Shown: piece after piece, positions 52,655 through 60,824 of the stretch
How positions within the stretch are numbered: the first letter of the stretch is position 1
How the letters are laid out: each line of letters starts with the position of its first letter
From: UBA10649 sp963755335
Lineage (GTDB): Bacteria > Actinomycetota > Actinomycetes > S36-B12
DNA: 64,000 nucleotides
Assembly: GCA_963755335.1 (NCBI GenBank)
Contig: CAVWJW010000002.1
Span: 496,001 to 560,000, forward strand
Direction: 5' to 3'
The notes under the pieces: model-generated
Databases searched by the model: none
What the model was told of the DNA's origin: nothing
The model's input: only the letters and a program-made list of their open reading frames with translations
Made by a program: the position numbers and the translations under genes

Positions 52655-55414
52655 ATGTCTGACAAGAACGTGGCTCCTGGATCGACGGACTCACCCACGG
52701 ACACCGCTGGAGCCGGTGAGAAGTGGTACGCACTCTCGCCCGAGGCGGTGGCCGACAGACTTGAGGTCGACCCGGCCACGGGGCTGACCGCGGCGAAGGC
52801 GGCGGACCTGCTGAAGACGAACGGCCCCAACGCCCTGCCCGCGGAGAAGGCTCCGCCGCGGTGGCACCAGTTCGTTGCGCAGTACAAGTCCTACATGCAG
52901 ATCATCCTTGTGGCAGCCGCGATCGCGTCCATCCTCATCGGCCAGGTCACCACCGGTGTGGCGGTCCTCGCCATCACCGCGCTGAACGCCCTGGGCGGCA
53001 TGCGGCAGCAAGGCAAGGCTGAGAGCGCCATGAACGCGCTGCAGTCGATGCTCAAGACCACGGCGCGAGTACGCCGCGACGGGTCCGAAGTCAAGATCGA
53101 CGCCGATCAGGTGGTCGTCGGCGATGTGGTGCTGCTCACGGCCGGTGACGATGTGTGCGCCGACGGCCGCCTGATCGAGGCGACGTCGCTGCAGATCGAC
53201 GAGTCGGCCTTGACGGGTGAGAGCGTTCCGGCCTCGAAGAGCGCCGAGGTCATCCCGGACGACAACCCGGTTCTTGGGGACCAATCGGACATGGCGTTCA
53301 TGAACACGCCGGTGACCCATGGCAGTGGGGTGATGATCGTCACCGGGACCGGAGCCAACACCGCCGTCGGGACCATCTCCGGCATGCTGAAGTCCGCACC
53401 CACGGTGAAGACGCCGATGACTCAGCAGCTGGACACCTTGACCCTGTGGATCGCCGGCGCGGCCGGTCTGACGATCGCCATCATGTTCGCCCTGGGGATC
53501 TCGCGCGGGGAGTCCACTCAGGTCATCTTCACCACGGCGATCGCCCTGGCACTGGCCGCGGTCCCGATGGCAATGCCGACCGTCCTGCAGGTCATCCTCT
53601 CGAGCGGATCCCGGGACCTCGCTGCCCATGGCGCAGTGGTTAAGAGCCTGGACTCCGTGGAGACCCTGGGGTCGACGTCGGCGATCAACTCCGACAAGAC
53701 CGGCACGCTCACGATGAACCAGGTGACCGTGGTCGAGGTCATCGACCCGACCGACCGGTTCTCGATCACGGGGATGGGCTATGGCCTCGACGGTGAGGTC
53801 CACCACGCAGCGGGGAACACCAACACGATCGAGGATGCGATCCTGCCGTTCCTGATCACCAACGATGCCAAGCTCGTCGACGGCAAGGTGGTCGGCGACC
53901 CGACCGAGGGTGCGCTGCTCGTACTCGGGCACAAGGCCAAGCTCGACATCGAAGGCACACAGGCCGCCTACCCCCGACTCGCGACGCTGCCCTTCGACCC
54001 GACCTACAAGCTCATGGCCGCCTTCTGCGACGCCAAGGACGGGCAGGGCAACGCGGTCGTGCGGGTCTTCGTCAAGGGTGCTGCTCCCGCTGTGATCGGA
54101 CGTGCCACGTCTGCTCTGGCCAAGGGTCAGAGCATCCCGTGGGGCGACCAGCAGAACACGCGTTCCGGTCAGGAGATGGATCGCCTCGGGGGCGAGGGTC
54201 TCCGCATCATGGCGGCCGCCATGAAGGACATGGACCCCAAGGACTTCGATCCCAACGGTGACCTGCTGTCGATGGTGCAAGGCCTGCAGATGACGGCGAT
54301 CGTCGGCATGATGGACCCTCCCCGCCCTGAGTCCCTCGACGCCGTCCGCGCCGCCCAGGACGCCAACATCCGCGTCCGCATGGTCACCGGCGACGACGTG
54401 ATCACCGGAGCAGCAATCGCCAAGCAGCTGGGCATTCCTGGGGAGGCGATCCTCGGGACCGAGCTGGCAGCGATGTCCGACCAGGAGCGGCTCGACCGCA
54501 TCGACAACATCGGGGTCGTCGGTCGCGTCGCCCCCGAACACAAGGTCCTGATGGTCGAGACATTGCGCAAGAAGGGCGACGTGGTCGCCATGACGGGCGA
54601 CGGTGTCAATGACGCTCCGGCCATCAAGGCCGCCGACATCGGCATCGCCATGGGAACCGGCACCCAGGTCGCCAAGAACGCCGGACGAATGATCCTCACC
54701 GACGACAACTTCGCCACCATCGTGCGCGCCGTGTCCGAGGGCCGCAAGCTCTACGACAACATGCTCAAGTACATCCGCTTCATGCTCGTCGCCCTGGTCA
54801 CCTACGTCGTGACGTTCCTCCTCGCCAGTCTGCTCAACATCGCCGGCGGGCAGCCCTTCTCCGCCGTTCAGATCCTGTGGATCAACTTCGTGATCACGGC
54901 ACCAGTCGGAATAGCGCTCGGCCTGGACAAGGAGACGCCTGGCCTGATGAAGCGCAGGCCGCGCCCGCGCGACTCGAAGATCATGTCACTTGCCGTCATG
55001 ATGACCGTGGGACTGGCCGGACTGTTCATGTCCATCGCCATCAACCTGCTCATCGTCCTCGGCGAGAACCAGTACGAGCCCAAGGAGATCGCCAGCACGA
55101 TGGGCCTGGTCGCCTTCTCCCTCATGCTCGTCATCGCCGCATTCGAGTGCCGCGACGAGAAGGCCTCCATCCTGACTACCGAGACGTTCGACAACCGGAC
55201 TCTCAACATCACCGCGGGTATCGAGATCGTCCTGGCCATCCTGATCGCCGAAGGCGCATTTCTACCTTCGCTGCTGGGAACCATCCAGCTGACCGGGGAA
55301 CAGTGGCTCCTCGGGGCCGCTCCCGCTTTGATCCTGTTCATCGGCTGGGAGCTCGGGAAACTGATCGCCCGCCGCCGAGCGGGCACCCCTGCGCCCATCG
55401 CGGACGTCGGGTGA
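52655..55414 (+). CDS. P-type cation-transporting ATPase
   Basis: 919 residues from ATG 52655, behind GGAAGGAAA. Domain marks in order: N-terminal cation-ATPase domain (VDPATGLTAAKAADLL), actuator TGES (near 187), phosphorylation site DKTGTLT (Asp near 348), hinge TGDGVNDAP (near 647) and a C-terminal set of six helices. General plan is P2 (Ca2+/Mg2+-type). The transmembrane-4 ion motif is unusual: VPMAMPTVLQV, where Ca2+ pumps have PEGLP with the key Glu; the form is closer to the P(I/M)AMPTVL of P3A H+-ATPases. The transported ion is therefore uncertain. Adjacent to PPK2. Confidence 0.85.
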   Translation: MSDKNVAPGSTDSPTDTAGAGEKWYALSPEAVADRLEVDPATGLTAAKAADLLKTNGPNALPAEKAPPRWHQFVAQYKSYMQIILVAAAIASILIGQVTTGVAVLAITALNALGGMRQQGKAESAMNALQSMLKTTARVRRDGSEVKIDADQVVVGDVVLLTAGDDVCADGRLIEATSLQIDESALTGESVPASKSAEVIPDDNPVLGDQSDMAFMNTPVTHGSGVMIVTGTGANTAVGTISGMLKSAPTVKTPMTQQLDTLTLWIAGAAGLTIAIMFALGISRGESTQVIFTTAIALALAAVPMAMPTVLQVILSSGSRDLAAHGAVVKSLDSVETLGSTSAINSDKTGTLTMNQVTVVEVIDPTDRFSITGMGYGLDGEVHHAAGNTNTIEDAILPFLITNDAKLVDGKVVGDPTEGALLVLGHKAKLDIEGTQAAYPRLATLPFDPTYKLMAAFCDAKDGQGNAVVRVFVKGAAPAVIGRATSALAKGQSIPWGDQQNTRSGQEMDRLGGEGLRIMAAAMKDMDPKDFDPNGDLLSMVQGLQMTAIVGMMDPPRPESLDAVRAAQDANIRVRMVTGDDVITGAAIAKQLGIPGEAILGTELAAMSDQERLDRIDNIGVVGRVAPEHKVLMVETLRKKGDVVAMTGDGVNDAPAIKAADIGIAMGTGTQVAKNAGRMILTDDNFATIVRAVSEGRKLYDNMLKYIRFMLVALVTYVVTFLLASLLNIAGGQPFSAVQILWINFVITAPVGIALGLDKETPGLMKRRPRPRDSKIMSLAVMMTVGLAGLFMSIAINLLIVLGENQYEPKEIASTMGLVAFSLMLVIAAFECRDEKASILTTETFDNRTLNITAGIEIVLAILIAEGAFLPSLLGTIQLTGEQWLLGAAPALILFIGWELGKLIARRRAGTPAPIADVG

Positions 55415-55596
55415 AGAGGTGTCGGCGTCGAGGGTGATGCTGCGCGCGCAGATAGCCGAATTCCCCATCGGCCGGCGCCGAACAGAGGTCATTCTCGCCC
55501 ACCAATCGGTTCAATCCCGGTTCAGGCGCGACAGCCTTCTGTTCGCCATCATCGTGTGAGCATCGCGAGCCCTGCAGTCGCAGCCACGTTCGGTGG

Positions 55597-55938
55597 TTAC
55601 TCGGGGGGCTTCGGTGGCGCGGTCTTGCGTGCGGTGTTCTTCGTGTTTCGGTTGGCGACACGTACTGCGGTGGGCCGTAGCGAGGAGACGCGCACCTGCT
55701 TGGTGCCCGACCCCAAGGTGTCGTAGACGCCGCAGTAGCGTCGCCCGGGTCGGTCCGGGTCGAGCAGGTTCTAGCGGATGTCGTCCTCGCTCCCCCGGGG
55801 CTCCTGAATCAGCGTCAGCGGTTCGCTCGACGCCACCGGCAATCCCCGCGCGGTGAAGCCCGCCGTAGCAACACCCGGTGCGGCGGTTATCGCTCGGAGC
55901 TGCGGCGCAGAGGTCCGTGCGACGCTCCGTGAGCGTCG
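55597..55938 (-). pseudogene. Decayed reading frame with internal amber stop
   Basis: Immediately downstream of the TetR stop, in the same frame, the minus strand is open apart from one TAG for about 110 codons to a TAA at 55597-55599. The second part reads NLLDPDRPGRRYCGVYDTLG and ends in a basic Lys/Arg/Pro tail, which looks like the C-terminus of a real protein. There is no start codon or ribosome site and I do not recognise the family. It is either a remnant or a chance GC-rich frame. The rest of 55415-55938 is empty. Confidence 0.3.
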
Positions 55939-56613
55939 CTATGCGGAGGCTCTCAGGGGCTCGAGGGCGGCCAGGACGAGGTCGAGGCCGAAGGTGAACT
56001 CCTCGGCTGGGTCGTAGCCGGCAGCGACGAGCGCCGCGGCGGACTCGTTGAGGTAGGGGAACTCGTCATGAGGAAGCTGGGGCAGGTAGACGTCCTCGAC
56101 CATGTCCGCGAGCTCGTCGGCGGTGTCGAATGGCAGGCTGGTTTCCTGCAGGGCGTATCCGTAGACACAGGTGTTGAGCAACCAGTTGGCGTGCGTCGCC
56201 ATCAGGACCGAGAAGCCAGCGCTTCGCAGGCAGGCGGTGACCGCTTCGCGGTGGCGCAGGTTCGCGGGCCCCGGCGATGTCCGCGACTCCATCAGGCTGG
56301 TCGCCCACGGGTGGCGTGCGAGGGCCTGTCGGGTGGATACTGCCGTCCGTCGCATCGCCGACTGCCAGTCGGTTTCTTCGGGCGGGAGCTCGATCTCCTC
56401 GAACACGACGTCGATCATGGCGTCCAGCAGCTCCTCCTTGCTCGCCACGTAGTGGTACAGCGACATCGCGCCCGCGCCGAGAGCGCCAGCCAGCCGGCGC
56501 ATGCTCAGGCCGTCGACTCCCTCGCGGTCGGCGAGCCGGATCGCCTCGACCACCACCCGCTGCTTGCTCAGCCCCGCGTCTGACGCGATCGGGCGTTGTT
56601 CCCTCGTAGACAC
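55939..56613 (-). CDS. TetR-family repressor with TetR_C-type ligand domain
   Basis: 224 residues. N-terminal HTH: VVVEAIRLADREGVDGLSMRRLAGALGAGAMSLYHYVASKEELLDAM; C-terminal TetR_C (PF02909-like) domain with WATSLMESRTSPGPANL and a final FGLDLVLAALEPL. It is transcribed divergently from the MDR oxidoreductase gene; the shared gap has a promoter with two inverted-repeat operators at 56647-56690. It should repress that operon and respond to a hydrophobic inducer, perhaps the oxidoreductase substrate. Confidence 0.9.
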   Translation of the reverse strand: MSTREQRPIASDAGLSKQRVVVEAIRLADREGVDGLSMRRLAGALGAGAMSLYHYVASKEELLDAMIDVVFEEIELPPEETDWQSAMRRTAVSTRQALARHPWATSLMESRTSPGPANLRHREAVTACLRSAGFSVLMATHANWLLNTCVYGYALQETSLPFDTADELADMVEDVYLPQLPHDEFPYLNESAAALVAAGYDPAEEFTFGLDLVLAALEPLRASA

Positions 56614-56638
56614 GGGTCTCCTCGCTCACTCGAACGGC

Positions 56639-56667
56639 TTGACAATCGTACAGCGTACGCTCATAGT
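56639..56667 (+). promoter_or_regulatory. Promoter of the MDR oxidoreductase operon
   Basis: -35 TTGACA (56639-56644), a 17-base spacer, and -10 CATAGT (56662-56667; four of six to consensus). One operator lies inside the spacer and the other overlaps the -10 and start point. The MDR start codon follows at 56731. Confidence 0.65.
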
Positions 56668-56690
56668 ACACCGTACGACGTACGGTGTAC
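56647..56690. promoter_or_regulatory. Two tandem TetR operators
   Basis: Operator 1: CGTAC-AGC-GTACG at 56647-56659, a perfect inverted repeat. Operator 2: arms GTACACCGTAC (56666-56676) and GTACGGTGTAC (56680-56690), exact inverted repeats of 11 bases separated by GAC. Both share CGTAC-N3-GTACG and their centres are 25 bp apart, so two dimers would bind on nearby faces. They cover the promoter core, as expected for repression. Confidence 0.75.
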
Positions 56691-56730
56691 GAGCCAGCGA
56701 GAGTCGCGGCTCGGATGTGAGGAGGCTTCT

Positions 56731-57771
56731 GTGGGAATCGAACAGCGATCGAATGCCGGAGCACGTCTGGCGCCGGCGGCGAGTCGGGCCGGGGCGGCGA
56801 CGATGCAGGCCGCCGTCCAGGACCGCTACGGCCCGCCCTCAGTGCTCGAGTCGTCCGAGGTCGGGATCCCGTCGCCCGGTCGAGGCGATGTGCTCGTCCA
56901 GGTGGGCGCGGCCTCGGTACATCCTGGCGACTACTTCGTCATGACCGGTGAGCCGTACGTGGTGCGCCTGGTGTTCGGGCTCCGCCGGCCGCGGCACGGC
57001 ATCCGTGGCAGGGATCTCGCTGGCGTGGTGGCAGCGGTCGGGACGGATGTCACCGCCCTCCGCCCCGGCGACGAGGTGTTCGGGTGGAGCACCGCGGGAA
57101 CGCTCGCGGAGTACGCCTGCGTCCCGGCGGACCACCTCGTGTCCGTGCCTGCCAACGTGTCGGTCGTGGACGCGGCAGCGGTGCCCACGTCGGCCCTGAC
57201 GGCGTTGCAGGCGTTGCGCAAGATCGCGAACGTCCGACCGGGCCAGGCGGTGCTGGTCACGGGCGCGTCGGGCGGCGTGGGCTCCTTCGCCGTGCAGATC
57301 GCCAAGGCGTTCGGTGCCGAGGTGACGGGTGTGTGCAGCACCCGCAACGTCGACCTGGTCCGGTCGCTCGGTGCCGACCACGTCGTCGACTACACGGTGA
57401 GCGACTTCACCCGCACCGGAAAGCGCTACGACGTCATCCTCGACAATGTGGAAGCCCAGCCCCTGGCGGCTGTCCGCCGAGCGCTGACGCCCACCGGCAC
57501 CCTCATCCCCAACAGCGGACGAGGCGGACGTTGGCTCGGCCCCATCGGTCGGATCGTCAAAGCGCGCGTGCTGTCCGGGTTCACCCGTCAGCAGCTGAAG
57601 CCCTTCACGTCGGTCGAGAAGCGCCAAGACCTGCTCACCCTGGCCGACCTCCTCGCGACCGGGCAGGTCACGCCCGTCATCGACCGCACCTATCCCCTCG
57701 ACGAGGCAGCCGACGCCCTCCACTACGTCGGGGCCGGCCACACCCGAGGGAAGGTCGTGATCACCATCTGA
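56731..57771 (+). CDS. MDR-superfamily NAD(P)-dependent oxidoreductase (second copy)
   Basis: About 346 residues. GTG 56731 has a strong GAGGAGG five bases upstream and gives a 24-residue lead before the fold; ATG 56803 is the alternative with no such site. The fold begins VQDRYGPPSVLESSEV, contains RGRDLAGVVAAVGTDV and the cofactor loop GASGGVGSFAVQIAKAFG, and ends HTRGKVVITI. No structural-zinc Cys set, so a quinone/enone-reductase type. Paralogue of 12794-13816. Controlled by the divergent TetR through two operators, and followed by a DUF6326 membrane protein in the same transcript. Confidence 0.85.
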   Translation: MGIEQRSNAGARLAPAASRAGAATMQAAVQDRYGPPSVLESSEVGIPSPGRGDVLVQVGAASVHPGDYFVMTGEPYVVRLVFGLRRPRHGIRGRDLAGVVAAVGTDVTALRPGDEVFGWSTAGTLAEYACVPADHLVSVPANVSVVDAAAVPTSALTALQALRKIANVRPGQAVLVTGASGGVGSFAVQIAKAFGAEVTGVCSTRNVDLVRSLGADHVVDYTVSDFTRTGKRYDVILDNVEAQPLAAVRRALTPTGTLIPNSGRGGRWLGPIGRIVKARVLSGFTRQQLKPFTSVEKRQDLLTLADLLATGQVTPVIDRTYPLDEAADALHYVGAGHTRGKVVITI

Positions 57772-57867
57772 CGGCCGGACCGACGAGAACGACCCCACCC
57801 GTGCGTATGCACGCCCAGACCTGCCGCCACTCCGGCGGACGGACCGCTCCTATCGAAAGAAGAACCG

Positions 57868-58362
57868 ATGACCATCCGAACGACAACCCCGAACCTGCTC
57901 GACAGCCCGCCGATCCCCGTGCAGGCCAAGCTCGCTGCAGCCTGGACCAGCCTCATGTTCCTCGTCATCTACATCGACTACTTCCACCTCTACCAGCCCG
58001 GCAAAATCGACGGGATCCGGGGTGGCGTCATCTTTGAGTTCGACATCAGCGGGACATTGATGAGCATCTTCTTCGTGATCATCGCGATCCCGGCCCTGAT
58101 GGTGATGCTCTCCATGACGCTGCCCAACCGTGTGAACCGCGCCACGAACCTCGTCGTGGCATCCCTGTACATCCCGATCATGCTGTTCAACGCGGCAGGG
58201 TCGACCTGGGATTATGCCTTCTACTACGCCCTCACCATCGGAGTCGAGGTGCTGATCCTGGCCTTCATCCTGCGCTCCGCCTGGACATGGCCCCGCACGC
58301 CCTCACCGTCGATGCCAGACCGCGTCGAACCCAACCGGTCGCAGATCCAGGCGGGACGATAG
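57868..58362 (+). CDS. DUF6326 membrane protein
   Basis: 164 residues from ATG 57868, with AAAGAAG upstream. Four hydrophobic helices; the first has WTSLMFLVIYIDYFHLYQPG, the second ISGTLMSIFFVIIAIPALMV, then LVVASLYIPIMLFNAAG and a final helix. The pattern matches DUF6326, a small actinobacterial membrane family of unknown role that often follows TetR-controlled genes. It lies 96 bases after the MDR gene and is likely read from the same TetR-regulated promoter. Confidence 0.7.
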   Translation: MTIRTTTPNLLDSPPIPVQAKLAAAWTSLMFLVIYIDYFHLYQPGKIDGIRGGVIFEFDISGTLMSIFFVIIAIPALMVMLSMTLPNRVNRATNLVVASLYIPIMLFNAAGSTWDYAFYYALTIGVEVLILAFILRSAWTWPRTPSPSMPDRVEPNRSQIQAGR

Positions 58363-58366
58363 GCAC

Positions 58367-58832
58367 ATGGCTTCGATCCGAACCGCCGGTCTGACCAAGA
58401 TTCGTGACGGAACCGAACCGGCTCAAGATTCCCGCCGGCAAGATCCTTGCGCTGGGGTGATCGCCGTCGCGCGCGCATCGGGGCACCACTTCAGCAAGCC
58501 GAGAGACGACATCCAGTTGCTTGCCGGACTGGGTGTCAAGGGCGATGCGCACAGCGGCCATACCGCCCAGCACCTGTCGCGAGTCGCACGTGACCCCAGC
58601 CGACCCAGCCTGCGTCAGGTGCACGTCATCGCGGCCGAGTTGAACGACGAGTTGGCCGAACGCGGATTCGACGTCGGACCGGGGCAGATGGGCGAGAACG
58701 CGACGAGGCCGGCGAGCTCATCCGTCGCGCCGGCCTGATGGCGATCGTGGGGACGGGAGGGGAGGTGCGTGCCCGGGACGCCACATCGGCAAGGCGCCGG
58801 CTCCGCCCTACGTCCCGCTCGGGCCCGTCTGA
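58367..58832 (+). pseudogene. MOSC-domain protein, internally deleted and frameshifted
   Basis: MOSC domains bind molybdopterin-sulfur groups. The first part (58367 to about 58705) is a clear MOSC start: GVIAVARASGHHFSK, LLAGLGVKGDAHSGHT, QVHVIAAELNDELAERGFDV and GPGQMGENAT. The middle of the domain, about 70 residues, is missing. Another frame then gives the family C-terminus: ELIRRAGLMAIVGTGGEVRA, and after a further one-base slip APAPPYVPLGPV, ending at TGA 58830-58832. The joint implies a deletion of about 200 bases plus a frameshift, so the protein should be inactive. Confidence 0.7.
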
Positions 58833-58877
58833 CCTGAGCGCTTCTGGTGGGCGGGCGGTCGGGCGCGCAGGTCGTGC

Positions 58878-59138
58878 TTGGATATCCGCAAGGACTTCTC
58901 GATGTGCCCGGGCTGGTGGCAGGTTCCGATGACGAAGCCATGGGTGGGGTCGGTCAGGTTCGAAGACGACTTCGACTCCCCAACTCTGGACGAGAGTCTG
59001 TGGCTTCTTGCATACGGGCCCTCTGTGAGTTGGGGCCCGGCAACCCTGACCTCCAATTCGGTCCGCAGCGAAAAGGGCAACGGCGCAGGACAGTTACCCC
59101 AGGAGCATCAGGCCAGCGATCGCGGAGGCCTCCCCTGA
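58878..59138 (+). pseudogene. Fragment of a possible concanavalin-like glycoside hydrolase/lectin domain
   Basis: An open frame with a segment RFEDDFDSPTLDESLWLLAY, which resembles the N-terminal strand of GH16-type or other jelly-roll carbohydrate domains (F-x-D-D-F-D-x-x-x-L-D-x-x-x-W). No signal peptide, no catalytic part, and the rest of the frame has non-coding character and overlaps the next gene. I treat it as a relic in a decayed region; a chance match is possible. Confidence 0.3.
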
Positions 59139-60049
59139 CCCGTGAGGCGGGCCCGCAAGTCGACCTTGTCGAAAGCGGCGGGCTCACTGGTGCTCAAGAA
59201 GTCCAGTAGCAGGTTTGCGAAACGCATCGGCTCATCCTGATGCGGGAAGTGCCGGGACTGTTCGAAGATCTCCAGTCGGCTACGCGGAATCGCCTCGTGG
59301 GCACGGTGCGCGTGGGCGACGGGTATCACCGTGTCCAAAGCTCCCCACACGATCAGCGTCGGTCGCCCCTCAGCCAGATAGAGCAAGTTGTTCGCACTCA
59401 CTCGCTGCCCACCCGGCCCAACCACGCTTCGCAAGGTGTCGACGAACGCCGTGCGCGCTGGACTGTCGGCCAGCGAGGCATACCCACGGGCCGCCTCGAC
59501 AACCGACGGTCGCACCCGCAGTGGCAGTCGATTGAGCGCCTTGGACACCGCGACTCCCGCGTCGCGCACATAGGGATGGGCGATCACCGGAAGGACCAGT
59601 TCTGCACCAGGAAGCGTGGCTGCCCTCAGGGCGAAGCTCACCTCGCGACCAAGTCCGCCACTGGACACGAGCACGGTGCGTTCGCAGTACTCGTGGTATT
59701 GGTAAGCGAATTGCATCGCCACGCCGCCGCCCAGCGAGTGACCCACGACGGTCGCGCGGCTATGGCCGAGCAACTCCAACAAGTCGCGCAGCCCGCTCGC
59801 CAGCGCACCTAGCGAGTAGTCGGCCCGGGGCTTGTCGGACTCGCCATGGCCGAGGAGATCGGGAGCGATCACATACGCGTGCTCCGACAACGCCGGAATC
59901 ACTGGAATCCACGTGGCGCTACTACTGGTGATGCCATGAACCAGAAGAACCACGGGAAGACTGGGATCCCCGGCCACGCGGTAGGTGATGGCGTGTCCGT
60001 TCACCTGGATCTGCGTCCGTCCGACGGTTGACTGACCCTCGACGCTCAC
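59108..60049 (-). CDS. Alpha/beta hydrolase
   Basis: About 313 residues from GTG 60049; the open frame extends to 60202 but that part is Arg/Ser-rich and non-coding-like. Motifs: VVLLVHGITSSSATW, DLLGHGESDKPRADYSL, nucleophile elbow VVGHSLGGGVAMQFAY, WGALDTVIPVAHAHRA with the catalytic Asp, and SRHFPHQDEP with His. It resembles epoxide hydrolase/lipase-type hydrolases common in actinobacteria. It stands alone on the minus strand between a pseudogene and a tRNA relic. Confidence 0.8.
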   Translation of the reverse strand: MSVEGQSTVGRTQIQVNGHAITYRVAGDPSLPVVLLVHGITSSSATWIPVIPALSEHAYVIAPDLLGHGESDKPRADYSLGALASGLRDLLELLGHSRATVVGHSLGGGVAMQFAYQYHEYCERTVLVSSGGLGREVSFALRAATLPGAELVLPVIAHPYVRDAGVAVSKALNRLPLRVRPSVVEAARGYASLADSPARTAFVDTLRSVVGPGGQRVSANNLLYLAEGRPTLIVWGALDTVIPVAHAHRAHEAIPRSRLEIFEQSRHFPHQDEPMRFANLLLDFLSTSEPAAFDKVDLRARLTGQGRPPRSLA

Positions 60050-60317
60050 CTTCCCAGCATGGACCTTTGAGGGCCGAATATCCCGACTGGGGTCCAGCAC
60101 TCCCCCTGTGACGCTGGTGGGACCGGCTCGGCACGACGCGACGCCACGGACCTGTCGCGCCCGGGTGGGCGATTCCACACTTTGACGAGAGGCCCGTGCC
60201 ATGGCGCAGACGTCAGTCCGGTCGATTCATCGCTCGCGGGCGCACAACGGAAGCTTCACGCTCTGGACCTAGCACCACGCCTGCGTTTCTGGGAGTCTTG
60301 GCCAACTCCCAGAGATG

Positions 60318-60347
60318 TTGGGGCCAACTCTGGGGCGTTGGCCCCAA
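60318..60347 (-). terminator. Terminator-like hairpin downstream of the tRNA-Thr relic
   Basis: Perfect 10-bp inverted repeat TTGGGGCCAA / TTGGCCCCAA with a 10-base loop, no U-tract (common in actinobacteria). It lies 74 bases past the 3' end of the minus-strand tRNA fragment and so is probably the native terminator of that tRNA gene, marking this side as the ancestral chromosome. Confidence 0.55.
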
Positions 60348-60420
60348 GAATCTCCTCAAACCGGACATTGGGTTGGCTCAACTAAATCGCTGACAGTCGT
60401 TGCGCTGCAATACTTTTCAA

Positions 60421-60465
60421 TGGAGCCGCCTCGGGGATTTGAACCCCGGACCTACGCATTACGAG
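60421..60465 (-). tRNA. 3' half of tRNA-Thr(CGT), probable attachment-site relic
   Basis: On the minus strand this 45-base stretch is the 3' half of a tRNA from the anticodon loop (CTCGTAA, anticodon CGT for Thr) through the stem strand TGCGT, variable loop AGGTC, a T-arm CGGGG-TTCAAAT-CCCCG, acceptor strand AGGCGGC and an encoded TCCA end. The 5' half is absent: the next bases to the right do not pair. Integrases cut tRNA genes at this point and leave just such a 3' half at the far end of an island, so this is best read as an attR-like relic rather than a working tRNA. Confidence 0.75.
60452..60465. repeat. 14-bp direct repeat, left copy
   Basis: CTACGCATTACGAG, the complement of the anticodon loop and 3' stem strand of tRNA-Thr(CGT). 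Identical to 62073-62086; the two copies flank the IS110 element. Confidence 0.85.
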
Positions 60466-60548
60466 TTGAATCTGAATGCAAGTAGCGCTTCTAGGAACTG
60501 CTTAATACCAATGGTTTCTGTGCCATGGAATGCTACCCAGTGTCACTG

Positions 60549-60730
60549 CTTGCACTGAGATAAGTGCAAGTCTGAGTGCAAGTAGTCCCGGACCTAATGG
60601 GATCGCACGGGTTTGGTCCTCGGTCCAGACTTGTGTCCGAGCCGCCGGCCGGTGAGCACTGTTTGGACCTGGAGTTGACCGACTCCTATGCGTAGATCGT
60701 GCCCCGGCCGGTGGGTGAGGAACTGGTAGC
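60549..60730 (+). ncRNA. Candidate IS110 bridge RNA region
   Basis: Non-coding left end of the element with pairing potential: an 8-bp perfect hairpin CTTGCACT (60549-60556) / AGTGCAAG (60563-60570), and a 9-bp stem GGTCCAGAC (60622-60630) / GTTTGGACC (60661-60669, one G-U). Downstream, ATGCGTAG at 60688-60695 is complementary to the first 8 bases of the 14-bp target repeat (CTACGCAT), as a target-guide would be. Size and position fit; the exact RNA ends are unknown. Confidence 0.35.
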
Positions 60731-60824
60731 GCTGGTGGGATGACGTGCCGACTCGAGCACTGGTCCATTAGGTAGCAGCAAGGTTCCTCGCGGGCTCGCC
60801 GTGCTCGACCGGAGGGAGATGCGC

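Noticed and set aside
60560..60600. CRISPR-like array from repeated TGCAAGT words
   Set aside because: Only three short 7-base copies with irregular spacing, and two form a hairpin; no repeat-spacer pattern.
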